Assembly: GCF_031453675.1 (NCBI RefSeq)
Contig: NZ_JAVIZX010000001.1
Span: 806,001 to 870,000 of the forward strand
Reading direction: 5' to 3'
DNA from: Paracidovorax wautersii
GTDB taxonomy: Bacteria; Pseudomonadota; Gammaproteobacteria; Burkholderiales; Burkholderiaceae_C
DNA: 64,000 nt
Positions 42,451 through 51,265 of this stretch are shown one piece after another (the stretch's first letter is position 1; every line of letters starts with the position of its first letter). The notes below the pieces were generated by a model that was not told the origin of the DNA, searched no databases, and saw nothing but the letters and a program-made list of their open reading frames with translations. A program made the translations under genes and the position numbers.

Positions 42451-43587
42451 ATGGAACGCGATCAGGCCAGTAAATTCATCAACGATCTGCTCAAGCTGAT
42501 GGTCAGCCGCGGGGGCAGCGATCTTTTCGTCACCGCCGAATTCCCGCCGGCCATCAAGGTCGACGGCAAGGTCACCAAGGTCTCGCCGCAGCCCCTGACG
42601 CCCGCCCATACGCTGACGCTGGCGCGCTCCATCATGAGCGACAAGCAGGTGGCGGACTTCGAGCGCACCAAGGAGTGCAACTTCGCCATCTCGCCTGCCG
42701 GCATCGGGCGCTTCCGCGTCAACGCCTTCATCCAGCAGGGGCGCGTCGGCATGGTGCTGCGGACCATTCCGCTCACGCTGCCGACCATCGACGGCCTGGG
42801 TGTGCCGCAGGTGCTCAAGGAAGTCACCATGACCAAGCGCGGCCTGTGCATCCTGGTCGGCGCGACGGGATCGGGCAAGTCCACGACCCTGGCGGCCATG
42901 GTGGACTGGCGCAACGAGAACTCCTTCGGCCACATCGTGACGGTGGAGGACCCCATCGAATTCGTGCACCCGCACAAGAACTGCGTGGTCACTCAGCGCG
43001 AGGTGGGGCTGGACACGGACAGCTGGGAGGCGGCCCTCAAGAATTCGCTGCGCCAGGCGCCCGACGTGATCCTCATGGGCGAGATCCGCGACCGCGAGAC
43101 CATGGAGCACGCCATCGTCTTCTCCGAGACCGGCCACCTGTGCCTGGCCACGCTGCACGCCAACAGTGCCAACCAGGCGCTGGACCGCATCGTCAACTTC
43201 TTCCCCGAGGAGCGCCGCGCGCAGTTGCTGATGGACCTGTCCCTGAACCTGCGCGCCATGGTCTCGCAGCGCCTGATCCCCAAGCAGGACGGCAAGGGCC
43301 GCGCTGCCGCCGTCGAGGTGCTGCTGAATACGCCGCTGATCGCCGACCTGATCTTCAAAGGCGATGTGGTCGAGATCAAGGAGATCATGAAGAAGAGCCG
43401 CAACCTGGGCATGCAGACCTTCGACCAGTCGCTCTTCGACCTGTTCGAGGCCAACGTCATCAGCTATGAGGACGCACTGCGCAATGCCGATTCGCTCAAC
43501 GACCTGCGACTGCAGATCAAGCTCAACAGCCAGCGCGCCAAGACCACCGACCTGGCCGCGGGCACCGAGCATTTCGCCATCGTCTGA
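42451..43587 (+). CDS. pilU: Type IV pilus retraction ATPase PilU
   Basis: The 378-residue protein is the PilT paralogue that assists retraction and needs PilT for most activity. It shows the same layout: N-terminal domain (FINDLLKLMVSRGGSDLFVT), Walker A GATGSGKST, Asp box VTVEDPIEFVH, Walker B DVILMGEIRDRETME, His box GHLCLATLHANSANQALDRI, and the PilU-type extended C terminus (about 30 residues longer than PilT). The AIRNLIRE motif of PilT is replaced (TPLIADLIFKGD), consistent with PilU. It ends 19 bases before a hairpin terminator, closing the pilT-CNB-pilU unit. Confidence 0.96.
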   Translation: MERDQASKFINDLLKLMVSRGGSDLFVTAEFPPAIKVDGKVTKVSPQPLTPAHTLTLARSIMSDKQVADFERTKECNFAISPAGIGRFRVNAFIQQGRVGMVLRTIPLTLPTIDGLGVPQVLKEVTMTKRGLCILVGATGSGKSTTLAAMVDWRNENSFGHIVTVEDPIEFVHPHKNCVVTQREVGLDTDSWEAALKNSLRQAPDVILMGEIRDRETMEHAIVFSETGHLCLATLHANSANQALDRIVNFFPEERRAQLLMDLSLNLRAMVSQRLIPKQDGKGRAAAVEVLLNTPLIADLIFKGDVVEIKEIMKKSRNLGMQTFDQSLFDLFEANVISYEDALRNADSLNDLRLQIKLNSQRAKTTDLAAGTEHFAIV

Positions 43588-43606
43588 CCGCACCGCCTTT
43601 TGACCG

Positions 43607-43634
43607 GCCCGCCCGACCGGCGGGCTTTTTCTTT
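43607..43634 (+). terminator. Rho-independent terminator after pilU
   Basis: GCCCGCC (43607-43613) pairs with GGCGGGC (43619-43625) around a five-base loop and is followed by TTTTTCTTT. It starts 19 bases after the pilU stop codon. Confidence 0.85.
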
Positions 43635-43648
43635 CAAGGAGACACCCC

Positions 43649-44566
43649 GTGACCAGCATCAACACCCGCAGCTACGACGCCGCACCCGCCCGCCGCGTGG
43701 CCTTCCTCGGACTGGGCGTCATGGGCTTCCCCATGGCCGGCCATCTGGCACGCGCCGGCCACCAGGTCACGGTCTACAACCGCTCGCCGGCGAAGGCCGA
43801 GGCCTGGCAGCAGGAGTTCAACGGGGCCGGCCATGCGCCCACGCCGCGCGAGGCCGCCCAGGGCGCGGACATCGTCTTCTGCTGCGTGGGCAACGACGAT
43901 GACCTGCGCGCCGTGACGCTGGGCGCGGACGGCGCCTTCGCCGGGATGCAACCCGGGGCCATCTTCGTGGACCACACGACCGCCTCGGCCGAGGTCGCCC
44001 GCGAGCTCTGCGGCGCCGCCCGCACGCTGGGCCTGCAGTTCATCGACGCGCCCGTATCGGGGGGACAGGCCGGCGCGCAGAACGGCCAGCTCACGGTGAT
44101 GTGCGGTGGCGATGCGGCCGCCTTCGATGCCGTCCGCCCCACCGCCCTGGCCTTCTCACGCGCGTTCACGCGTATCGGCGACAGCGGCGCCGGCCAGTTG
44201 GCGAAGATGGTGAACCAGATCTGCATCGCCGGCGTCGTGCAAGGCCTGTCCGAGGCCATCGCCTTCGGGCAGCACGCGGGCCTGGACATGCCCCTCGTGC
44301 TGGACGTCATCAGCAAGGGCGCGGCGCAAAGCTGGCAGATGGAGAACCGGGGCAAGACGATGGTCGAAGGCCGCTTCGACTTCGGCTTCGCCGTGGACTG
44401 GATGCGCAAGGACCTGGGCCTGGTGCTGGACGAATCCAAGCGCAACGGTGCGCGGCTGCCCCTGACGGCGCTGGTGGACCAGTTCTATGCGGACGTACAG
44501 CAGGCGGGCGGACAGCGCTGGGACACCTCCAGCCTGATTACCCGCCTGGCCCGCAAGAAGGGCTGA
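43649..44566 (+). CDS. NAD(P)-dependent beta-hydroxyacid dehydrogenase (3-hydroxyisobutyrate dehydrogenase-like)
   Basis: This 305-residue enzyme has an N-terminal Rossmann domain with RRVAFLGLGVMGFPMAGHLA (the G-x-G-x-M-G signature of the beta-hydroxyacid dehydrogenases), the substrate motif FIDAPVSGGQAGAQNGQLTV near residue 130, and the catalytic lysine in GQLAKMVNQI near 190. The C-terminal helical domain includes DWMRKDLGLVLDESKRNGAR. Substrates in the family include 3-hydroxyisobutyrate, tartronate semialdehyde and succinic semialdehyde; the sequence alone does not decide. Translation starts with GTG at 43649, preceded by AAGGAG nine to fourteen bases upstream. It follows the pilU terminator closely and so has its own promoter or is read through. 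Confidence 0.9.
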   Translation: MTSINTRSYDAAPARRVAFLGLGVMGFPMAGHLARAGHQVTVYNRSPAKAEAWQQEFNGAGHAPTPREAAQGADIVFCCVGNDDDLRAVTLGADGAFAGMQPGAIFVDHTTASAEVARELCGAARTLGLQFIDAPVSGGQAGAQNGQLTVMCGGDAAAFDAVRPTALAFSRAFTRIGDSGAGQLAKMVNQICIAGVVQGLSEAIAFGQHAGLDMPLVLDVISKGAAQSWQMENRGKTMVEGRFDFGFAVDWMRKDLGLVLDESKRNGARLPLTALVDQFYADVQQAGGQRWDTSSLITRLARKKG

Positions 44567-44583
44567 TCGGAGCCATCGCACCG

Positions 44584-44600
44584 GCCCGCGCGAAGCGGGC
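44584..44600. terminator. Hairpin between convergent genes (weak terminator candidate)
   Basis: GCCCGC (44584-44589) pairs with GCGGGC (44595-44600) around a five-base loop, between the convergent dehydrogenase and BON-domain genes. No T-tract on either side. Confidence 0.35.
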
Positions 44601-44614
44601 GCGGAGCGCTGCCG

Positions 44615-45286
44615 TCAGTTGCGCGGCGCGGTGGCCGCAGCCGGGTCCTGCGTCACCGGGGCCAGCTGCTGTTGCTGGACCGTTCCGCGCCGCAGGTCGT
44701 CGTCCGAGACGATCTCGAACACGCGCACCACCTTGCGCACGCCGTTGACGCCGCGGGCAATGTCGGTGGCGCGCGTGGCTTCGCGCTGGCTCACCCGGCC
44801 CATGAGATACACGACCTCCCGCTCGGTCACCACCTTGAAGGCACTGGCGTAGAGATCCTTGGCATCGACAAAGCTCGCGCGCACCTTGCCGGTGATGAAG
44901 GTGTCGTTGGAGCGCTGCGTCAGCGAGGTGTTGGGCATCACGGCCACATCGTTCACCACCGACCGAACGTTCTCCACGCCCAGCACGATCTGCTCGGCCC
45001 GCTGCTGGTCCGCGGCCGTCGCGGCCTCGCCGGTCAGCAGCACCTGGCGGTTGTAGCTGGTCACGTTGATGTGGGCCCGCTCGCCAAGTTGCTCGCGGAT
45101 GCGGTTGGCGGCGCGCAGTTCAATGCCTTCGTCCTCCACCTGCGAGCCTGTCGTACGCCGGTCGGCCGCCATCATGGTGCCGACCGCGGCCCCCCCGATC
45201 ACGATGGGCGCGCAGGCTGACAACGCACCTGCCAGGGCACACACCGCCAGCACCGTGCAGGCAGTCCGGGACATCTTCGACTTCAT
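44615..45286 (-). CDS. BON-domain lipoprotein, DolP (YraP)-like
   Basis: The 223-residue protein has a lipoprotein signal ending in LSAC at about residues 22-25, then two BON domains (about 55-120 and 130-200; INVTSYNRQVLLTGEAATAA and YLMGRVSQREATRATDIARG). This is the layout of E. coli DolP (YraP), an outer-membrane lipoprotein important for envelope integrity. The start overlaps the stop of the SIS-domain gene upstream (ATGA). Together with yraN and rsmI the neighbourhood reproduces the E. coli rsmI-(lpoA)-yraN-diaA-dolP order, which strongly supports the assignment. Confidence 0.92.
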   Translation of the reverse strand: MKSKMSRTACTVLAVCALAGALSACAPIVIGGAAVGTMMAADRRTTGSQVEDEGIELRAANRIREQLGERAHINVTSYNRQVLLTGEAATAADQQRAEQIVLGVENVRSVVNDVAVMPNTSLTQRSNDTFITGKVRASFVDAKDLYASAFKVVTEREVVYLMGRVSQREATRATDIARGVNGVRKVVRVFEIVSDDDLRRGTVQQQQLAPVTQDPAAATAPRN

Positions 45287-45858
45287 AGAGGTATCTCCTG
45301 TTCACCAAGTAACTGGGCGTCCACGCCATCGCACAGGCAGTGCAGGACGAGGGCATGGACTTCACGCACGCGCGCAGCGCGGTCATGCGGTACGCAGATC
45401 TGCACGTCGGTTTCGCGCAGCAGGCCGGCCAATGCGCCGCCGGTACGCCCGCTCAGCGCGATCACCGTCATGTCCCGCTCGTGCGCGGCCTGGGCGGCAT
45501 CCAACAGGGCATCCTCGTCGCCGGTCGCGGTGATCGCGAGGAGTACATCGCCCGCCTGTCCCAGCGCACGCACCTGCCGGGCCAGGGCTGCCGCATCGGC
45601 CTTGCCTGCCGAAGGTCCCAGTGGGAGTGCGGCCAGCTCCGGACGTTCCCTTTCCAGCCCATCCACACAGAAGGCGGCGAACTGCTGGGCTTGCACGGCG
45701 GAGAGTCCTCCACCACAGGCGAGGACCTTTCCCCCGCCGGTGACGCAGGCCAGTATGGCCTGGACGGCCGAGGCAATGGGGTGGCTGAGGGCTTGCGCGG
45801 CCTGGTACTTCAGATCAGCGCTGTCAATGAAATGCTGTTGGATGCGTTGCTCGAGCAT
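45283..45858 (-). CDS. SIS-domain protein, DiaA/GmhA-like
   Basis: The 191-residue protein is a single sugar-isomerase (SIS) domain with ACGGGLSAVQAQQFAAFCVD, the loop that in DiaA/GmhA binds sugar phosphates, and LAITATGDEDALLDAAQAAH followed by TVIALSGRTGG. It resembles DiaA, the tetrameric DnaA-binding initiation factor, and GmhA, sedoheptulose-7-phosphate isomerase; the E. coli gene order favours DiaA, whereas no other heptose genes are nearby. The ATG at 45858 starts the conserved MLEQRIQQHFIDSADLKYQA segment; the frame extends eight codons upstream. Its stop overlaps the start of the BON lipoprotein gene. Confidence 0.9.
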   Translation of the reverse strand: MLEQRIQQHFIDSADLKYQAAQALSHPIASAVQAILACVTGGGKVLACGGGLSAVQAQQFAAFCVDGLERERPELAALPLGPSAGKADAAALARQVRALGQAGDVLLAITATGDEDALLDAAQAAHERDMTVIALSGRTGGALAGLLRETDVQICVPHDRAARVREVHALVLHCLCDGVDAQLLGEQEIPL

Positions 45859-46038
45859 GGGCCGCCGATGATACCTGCGCATGCCTTCGCCGCTGTTGCA
45901 ATCGGTAGGCGGCGAGCGGGGTGGACCACCGCAGCGTCCGGAAGCCGCAGGATGGTCTGCGGCAGCAGGCCAGAGCCAGAGCGAGGGCCAGAGTGAATGC
46001 TCCGCCGCCGAACCACCAGCGACGGCAACCCAAGCCGC

Positions 46039-46446
46039 TCAGGCAGCGTCGAAGGCCGCTCGCAGCCAGGTCAATTCGGCCGGCTCCACCAGCACGACAT
46101 CGAACCGGCAAGGCGGTGGAGACGCCCAGCGCATCAGGAAATGGCGCGCCGCCAGCACGACGCGGGCCTGTTTGACCGCACCGATGCTTCCTCCCGCGCC
46201 GCCGAAGGCCGCACTCGAACGCTGCCGCACCTCGACGAACACCAGCGTGCCGTCGCCCTCGCGCATGACCAGGTCGATTTCGCCGCCGCCGCGCCCGGGC
46301 GTCCGATAATTGCGCTCGACCAGACGCAGGCCCGCCTTCTGCAGATAGCCCAACGCGCGGTCTTCGGCCGCATTTCCGCGGTCCCGCGTCGAGCCGGCCG
46401 CCACCGCCGGGGCCGCGCCCCTTTTGTTCTTGCCGAGGAATCCCAT
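46039..46446 (-). CDS. yraN: YraN family (UPF0102) endonuclease-like protein
   Basis: The 135-residue protein belongs to UPF0102, small proteins with a restriction-endonuclease-like fold. The signature elements are present: RDRGNAAEDRALGYLQKAGL (G-x-x-A-E), LVERNYRTPGRGGGEIDLVM (the catalytic E-I-D), and LVFVEVRQRSS (the E/Q-x-K/R element, here E-V-R). The ATG at 46446 is divergent from rsmI, with start codons overlapping by one base, so expression of the two must be linked at the promoter level from inside each other's coding sequence. The exact role is unknown; Holliday-junction or DNA-repair functions are proposed for relatives. Confidence 0.92.
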   Translation of the reverse strand: MGFLGKNKRGAAPAVAAGSTRDRGNAAEDRALGYLQKAGLRLVERNYRTPGRGGGEIDLVMREGDGTLVFVEVRQRSSAAFGGAGGSIGAVKQARVVLAARHFLMRWASPPPCRFDVVLVEPAELTWLRAAFDAA

Positions 46447-47381
46447 TGAGCGCCTCTTTCGCTTCAGCCCTGAACGCCGCACGTGAAGCGTCCGGTGCGC
46501 AGCATTATCCGCAAGGCGCCTTGTACGTGGTCGCCACGCCCATCGGCAATCTGGCGGACATCACGCTAAGGGCCCTGCATGTGCTGCAGACGGTCGATGC
46601 CATCGCCTGCGAGGACACGCGCCACACCCAGTCGCTGCTGCGGGCCTACGGCATCGACCGCAGCGGTTCGGCATGGCTGGCCGTGCACCAGCACAACGAA
46701 GCGCAAGCAGCCCAGCAGGTGGTGGAACGCCTGCAGCAGGGGCAACGCATTGCCTACGTCAGCGATGCAGGGACCCCGGGCGTGAGCGATCCGGGGGCAC
46801 GGCTGGTCGCCGCCGTACGGGCCGCGGGACTGCGCAGCATTCCGCTGCCTGGCGCCAGCAGCGTGACGGCAGCACTGAGCGTCGCCGGCGCGGTGGCCGG
46901 GAAGACCGAGACCGGCGGATTCCTCTTCGCGGGTTTCCTGCCCACCAAGGCCCTCGAGCGCAGCACCGCCGTGCAGCACCTGGCCCAGGAGCCGCGCTGC
47001 GTGGCAGTGCTGGAAGCGCCCCACCGCATCCGCGACTTGGCCGAGGCCCTCGGCACGCTCGGCGTACGCCAGGTCACGCTGGCGCGAGAGCTGACCAAGC
47101 AATTCGAAGAGATCGTGACCCTGCAGGCGCAGGCGCTGGCAGGTTGGCTGGCGGAGAATGAGCAACGCGCGCGCGGAGAGTTCGTGGTTCTGCTCCATCC
47201 GCTGCAGGCGGCGCCGGCGGACGATGGGCAGGGCCTACGCGTGCTTCGGCTGCTGCTGGGAGAACTGCCGGTCAAGACGGCGGTGAAACTGGCGGCGGAG
47301 ATCACCGGCGGCTCACGCAACGTTCTTTACGAGCAGGCACTCCAGCTCAAGCGCGGCGACGGTGCCGACGGCGAGGACTGA
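46446..47381 (+). CDS. rsmI: 16S rRNA (cytidine-1402-2'-O)-methyltransferase
   Basis: RsmI methylates the 2'-OH of C1402 in 16S rRNA using S-adenosylmethionine. The 311-residue protein shows the tetrapyrrole-methylase-like fold with GALYVVATPIGNLADITLRA at the start, ACEDTRHTQSLLRAYGI, VSDAGTPGVSDPGARLV and LEAPHRIRDLAEAL, all diagnostic. The only usable start before the first motif is TTG at 46446; the next candidates (TTG or GTG near 46521) would cut into the first strand. The TTG start overlaps the yraN ATG on the other strand by a base. It converges on the Hsp70-like gene with a 51-base gap. Confidence 0.93.
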   Translation: MSASFASALNAAREASGAQHYPQGALYVVATPIGNLADITLRALHVLQTVDAIACEDTRHTQSLLRAYGIDRSGSAWLAVHQHNEAQAAQQVVERLQQGQRIAYVSDAGTPGVSDPGARLVAAVRAAGLRSIPLPGASSVTAALSVAGAVAGKTETGGFLFAGFLPTKALERSTAVQHLAQEPRCVAVLEAPHRIRDLAEALGTLGVRQVTLARELTKQFEEIVTLQAQALAGWLAENEQRARGEFVVLLHPLQAAPADDGQGLRVLRLLLGELPVKTAVKLAAEITGGSRNVLYEQALQLKRGDGADGED

Positions 47382-47432
47382 GCTTCCCGTCCGATCTGCC
47401 ACCCCACGGGACCGCATGCCCGCAGGCTGGCA

Positions 47433-48689
47433 TCAACCGCGCTGGGTCCAGGCCAGCCCCGACGCCACGCCACCGAACAGGTCGCCCTCCACCTGGGGTG
47501 TCGACGGAAACACCTCGTGCAGCGCGTCTCGCAACGCCTGCAGCGCGGAGGATCCGCCGGTGAGATAGATAGCACCGATGTCGGCCGGCACGACGCCGGC
47601 CAAGTGCACGCACTCCAGGGCACAGTCCGCGATCTGGGCGAGTGCCGAATGCAGGTGCCCCGTCAGGTGCTGCGGCCCGATCTCTGCGCCGAGGCCGGCC
47701 GCCAGCCAATCGAGCTCCAGGGTTGCCGCAGCCCGCGTCTGCGAAGCCTGGATCTTGGCCTGCTCCACGGCATGGACCAGGCGGTGTCCCCACCGCTCAT
47801 TCAATACCGTCATCAAGCGGTCGTGCAACTGCGATTGCGCGTAATCGGAGCGCAACTGTTGCGCGTCCCGAAGCGCCTTCGCCGAGTATTGCCACGGTAT
47901 GAGGTGCCAGGTGGCCAGGTCGAAGAAGACCCGGCTGGGTACTTCGCGACCGTGTGGGCCCTGGTGCCTGAATCCCAGCAGCGGCATCACCTGTTCGAGG
48001 TGGAGCTTGCGGTCGAAATCCGTACCGCCGATATGCACGCCCGTCGTCGCCAGGACGTCGGCCGAGCGGTCGGCGCGCTGGGCCCTCTGGGGCCCCAGCC
48101 GCACGACCGTGAAATCGGACGTGCCACCACCGATATCCACCACCAGCACCAGTTGCTCTGCACTGAGGCGCTGCTCGTAATCGAGCGCGGCAGCGATCGG
48201 CTCCAGCTGAAACTCGATCTGCGCGAACCCGGCCCGAGCCGCCGCGTCGCGCAGCGCCTCTTGCGCGGCCCCGTCCCGCAGCGGGTTGTCGTCCACGAAG
48301 TGCACAGGCCGTCCCAGTACGAGGCGCTCCGGGAGCGCTCCGAATTCGGCGACGACGCGGTCCGCAAGATGCTGCAGGAACATGGCGACGATGTCGCGGT
48401 AGCTCACCAAGCGGCCGTGCACGGAAGTCTTGTCCTCCAGCAGGGCGCTTCCCAGCAGGCTTTTGAGAGAGCGCATCAGGCGACCGTCGAACCCCTCCAG
48501 GTAGTGCCGCAAGGCATCCCGTCCAAAATGGGTTTGCGCAGTCTCGTGGTTGAAGAAGAGCGCGGTAGGCATGACGTCGCCGCCCGGCTCCAGAGGCAAC
48601 AAGCGGACGGCGGCCTCCCCGTGCCGGCGCAGGGCGACCGCCGAATTCGAGGTTCCGAAGTCGATTCCCAGGGTGTATCCGTTCAACAT
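47433..48689 (-). CDS. Hsp70-like protein (YegD type)
   Basis: The 418-residue protein is an actin-like ATPase of the Hsp70 superfamily lacking the substrate-binding domain: GYTLGIDFGTSNSAVALRRH (phosphate 1), LVVDIGGGTSDFTVVRL (phosphate 2) and IGAIYLTGGSSALQALRDAL (adenosine) are intact, with EPIAAALDYEQ before phosphate 2. Length and composition match E. coli YegD (450 residues), an Hsp70 homologue of unknown client. The ATG at 48689 is chosen since the motif starts seven residues later; the frame extends to 48800 through sequence near the terminator. It lies directly downstream of the terminator of the ribosomal operon and probably has its own promoter at 48690-48804. Confidence 0.9.
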   Translation of the reverse strand: MLNGYTLGIDFGTSNSAVALRRHGEAAVRLLPLEPGGDVMPTALFFNHETAQTHFGRDALRHYLEGFDGRLMRSLKSLLGSALLEDKTSVHGRLVSYRDIVAMFLQHLADRVVAEFGALPERLVLGRPVHFVDDNPLRDGAAQEALRDAAARAGFAQIEFQLEPIAAALDYEQRLSAEQLVLVVDIGGGTSDFTVVRLGPQRAQRADRSADVLATTGVHIGGTDFDRKLHLEQVMPLLGFRHQGPHGREVPSRVFFDLATWHLIPWQYSAKALRDAQQLRSDYAQSQLHDRLMTVLNERWGHRLVHAVEQAKIQASQTRAAATLELDWLAAGLGAEIGPQHLTGHLHSALAQIADCALECVHLAGVVPADIGAIYLTGGSSALQALRDALHEVFPSTPQVEGDLFGGVASGLAWTQRG

Positions 48690-48804
48690 ATCCAGAAACT
48701 CAAAGGGCGGCAGCGCGACGACAAAGGGGAGCCGCACCAGATAGGCGAGCGCGGTGAAGCGAGACGCCTCGCCCCACCCGGTCTCCCTGGCTGCCATCAA
48801 CGCA

Positions 48805-48840
48805 AAAACAAAAAAGGCCCGCTGAAATCAGCGGGCCTTT
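48805..48840 (-). terminator. Bidirectional hairpin terminator of the ribosomal operon and tRNA
   Basis: GGCCCGCTGA (48816-48825) pairs with TCAGCGGGCC (48828-48837). A-rich sequence before and TTTT after give U-tracts on both strands. On the minus strand it follows the tRNA gene by nine bases and ends the rplN-rplQ-tRNA transcript. Confidence 0.9.
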
Positions 48841-48848
48841 TGTCTGTT

Positions 48849-48925
<77 letters not shown>

Positions 48926-48936
48926 GCAAGACAGAA

Positions 48937-48942
48937 ATTATA
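48937..48942 (-). promoter_or_regulatory. TATAAT -10 hexamer upstream of the initiator tRNA
   Basis: On the minus strand a perfect TATAAT ends 11 bases before the tRNA 5' end, in the rplQ-tRNA gap. The corresponding -35 (inside the rplQ end) is weak, so independent transcription of the tRNA is possible but not certain. Confidence 0.45.
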
Positions 48943-48950
48943 ACCTACTT

Positions 48951-49349
48951 TTAGGCTTGTGCCGAATCCGTCGTTTCAGCGGCAGGTGCATCCGCACGCT
49001 CGACGAGCTCGACGAAGGCCATCGGCGCGTTGTCGCCGACGCGGAAGCCCATCTTCAGAATGCGGGTGTAGCCACCGGGACGGGTCTTGAAGCGGGGGCC
49101 CAGGTCGTTGAACAGCTTGGTGACGCTGTCGCGGTCACGCAGGCGGTTGAAAGCCAGGCGGCGGTTCGCCACGGTGTCTTCCTTGGCCAGGGTGATCATG
49201 GGCTCGATCACGCGGCGCAGTTCCTTGGCCTTGGGCAGGGTCGTCTTGATGGCCTCGTGCTCGATGAGCGAGTTCATCATGTTCTGCAGCATCGCAAGGC
49301 GGTGCGAGCTGGTGCGGTTGAGTTTGCGGAGTCCGTGTCCGTGGCGCAT
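48951..49349 (-). CDS. rplQ: 50S ribosomal protein L17
   Basis: The 132-residue protein begins [20 protein letters not shown], the conserved L17 start, and contains [20 protein letters not shown]. The C-terminal Ala/Asp-rich tail ([16 protein letters not shown]) is typical of betaproteobacterial L17. It is the last protein gene of the operon, 94 bases after rpoA, and is followed by the initiator tRNA gene. Confidence 0.98.
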   Translation of the reverse strand: MRHGHGLRKLNRTSSHRLAMLQNMMNSLIEHEAIKTTLPKAKELRRVIEPMITLAKEDTVANRRLAFNRLRDRDSVTKLFNDLGPRFKTRPGGYTRILKMGFRVGDNAPMAFVELVERADAPAAETTDSAQA

Positions 49350-49443
49350 GGTGCTTTTCCTTATCAGTCAATTAAAACGGGCAGCCGTATCAGGTACTGC
49401 CCGCAGCACTGGGTCCCCGAAATGGGGAGCCCGGGATTATAGA

Positions 49444-50436
49444 TCAGCGCTTGTCCAGACCAGCCGGTGGCCAGTTCTCGAGCTTCATGCCCAGCGTCAA
49501 GCCGCGCGAAGCCAGCACTTCCTTGATCTCGTTGAGCGACTTGCGACCCAGGTTCGGGGTCTTGAGCAGTTCGTTCTCGGTACGCTGGATCAGGTCGCCG
49601 ATGTAGTAGATGTTCTCTGCCTTGAGGCAGTTGGCCGAACGCACGGTGAGTTCCAGTTCGTCCACAGGACGCAGCAGGATCGGATCGAACGTGGCGTTGC
49701 CGCGGGCGCTGGCGGGCGCATCGAAAGCAGCCAGTTCACCGCCTTCGAGCTGTGCGAACACAGCCAGCTGCTCCACCAAGATCTTGGCGGATGCACGCAC
49801 GGCGTCTTCTGCCGTAATGGCGCCGTTGGTTTCGATTTCGACCACCAGCTTGTCCAGATCGGTACGCTGCTCCACACGGGCGCTTTCGACCGTGTAGCTC
49901 ACACGCTTGACCGGCGAGAACGAAGCGTCCAGCACAATGCGGCCGATCGACTTGGTCGACTCGTCAGCATAGCGGCGCAGGTTTCCGGGCACATAGCCAC
50001 GGCCCTTCTCCACCTTGATCTGCATGTCGAGCTTGCCGCCGGCAGACAGATGGGCGATCACATGGTCAGGATTGACGATCTCGACGTCGTGAGGCGTCTG
50101 GATGTCGCGGGCCGTTACCACGCCTTCGCCGTCCTTGCGCAGGCTCAGCGTGACTTCGTCACGGTTGTGGAGCTTGAACACCACGCCCTTCAGGTTCAGA
50201 AGAATGTTGACCACATCTTCCTGGACACCGTCGATCGACGAGTACTCGTGCAGAACGCCTGCGATCGTGACTTCCGTTGCTGCGTAACCCACCATAGACG
50301 AGAGCAGCACACGACGGATGGCGTTCCCCAGCGTGTGACCATAACCCCGCTCGAATGGCTCCAATGCCACCTTGGCGCGGTTGTGGCCAAGCTGCTCGAC
50401 ATTGATTGCCTTGGGCTTCAGCAAATTGGTTTGCAT
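49444..50436 (-). CDS. rpoA: RNA polymerase subunit alpha
   Basis: The 330-residue alpha subunit has its dimerising N-terminal domain ([20 protein letters not shown] near residue 30) and the C-terminal domain (about 245-315) that contacts UP elements and activators, including [20 protein letters not shown] and [16 protein letters not shown]. Length is normal. It follows rpsD after 113 bases containing a perfect hairpin at 50495-50514 and precedes rplQ, the usual order of the alpha operon. Confidence 0.98.
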   Translation of the reverse strand: MQTNLLKPKAINVEQLGHNRAKVALEPFERGYGHTLGNAIRRVLLSSMVGYAATEVTIAGVLHEYSSIDGVQEDVVNILLNLKGVVFKLHNRDEVTLSLRKDGEGVVTARDIQTPHDVEIVNPDHVIAHLSAGGKLDMQIKVEKGRGYVPGNLRRYADESTKSIGRIVLDASFSPVKRVSYTVESARVEQRTDLDKLVVEIETNGAITAEDAVRASAKILVEQLAVFAQLEGGELAAFDAPASARGNATFDPILLRPVDELELTVRSANCLKAENIYYIGDLIQRTENELLKTPNLGRKSLNEIKEVLASRGLTLGMKLENWPPAGLDKR

Positions 50437-50494
50437 GCAGACTTCCTCTCAATACCCCCAGCTCGTTACACCGGTAAGGCTGGTGAAGCGCCTA

Positions 50495-50514
50495 AACCGC
50501 GATGCCTCGCGGTT
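50495..50514 (-). other. Hairpin in the rpsD-rpoA gap
   Basis: AACCGCGA (50495-50502) and TCGCGGTT (50507-50514) form a perfect eight-base-pair stem with a four-base loop. No T-tract follows on the minus strand, so it is more likely a processing, stability or regulatory element than a terminator. Confidence 0.6.
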
Positions 50515-50549
50515 CAGGTACGGTTTTCTCGTAAATAGATCAGCGACGA

Positions 50550-51173
50550 TTAGCGCGAGTACAACTCAACGATCAGGGATTCGTTGATGTCGGCACCGAA
50601 CTCGTCACGGTCCGGCGTCTTCTTGAAGATGCCTTCGGCCTTGTCGACACTGACTTCCAGCCAAGCGGGAATGCCCACTTGCTGTGCCAGTTGCAGGGCT
50701 TCGACCACACGGGCCTGCTTCTTGGACTTTTCGCGCACGGCCACCACGTCACCGGTCTTGACCAGGTAGGACGCGATGTTCACGGATTGACCGTTCACGG
50801 TGATCGCCTTGTGCGACACCAGCTGGCGGGCTTCTGCGCGGGTCGAGCCGAAGCCCATGCGGTACACCACGTTATCCAGGCGGGACTCCAGCAAGAACAG
50901 CAGGTTGGCGCCGGTGTTGCCCTTGCGGCGATCGGCTGCCTCGAAGTAGCGGCGGAATTGCTTTTCCAGCACGCCGTACATGCGCTTGACCTTCTGCTTT
51001 TCGCGCAGCTGCAGACCGTAGTCGGAGGTGCGTTGGCCAGAGGTACGGCCGTGTTGGCCGGGCTTGGAGTCGAACTTGGCCTTGTCCGCGATGGAGCGGC
51101 GGGCGCTCTTCAGGAACAGGTCGGTGCCTTCACGGCGGGAGAGTTTGGCCTTGGGGCCGAGGTAACGTGCCAC
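50550..51173 (-). CDS. rpsD: 30S ribosomal protein S4
   Basis: The 207-residue primary 16S rRNA-binding protein starts [20 protein letters not shown] and carries the S4 RNA-binding domain around residues 97-160 ([20 protein letters not shown]). The N terminus has no zinc-binding cysteines, so this is the C-minus form. In E. coli S4 represses the alpha operon; whether it does so here is not visible. It follows rpsK after 92 bases. Confidence 0.98.
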   Translation of the reverse strand: MARYLGPKAKLSRREGTDLFLKSARRSIADKAKFDSKPGQHGRTSGQRTSDYGLQLREKQKVKRMYGVLEKQFRRYFEAADRRKGNTGANLLFLLESRLDNVVYRMGFGSTRAEARQLVSHKAITVNGQSVNIASYLVKTGDVVAVREKSKKQARVVEALQLAQQVGIPAWLEVSVDKAEGIFKKTPDRDEFGADINESLIVELYSR

Positions 51174-51265
51174 TTGAGCTTCCTTTTATTGTCATCTGCC
51201 GCAATGCAATTGCGGGAGCCAGCGGCGCGCAAGGCAGCCACTGGCGGTGGGCTTCATGAAGAGAA

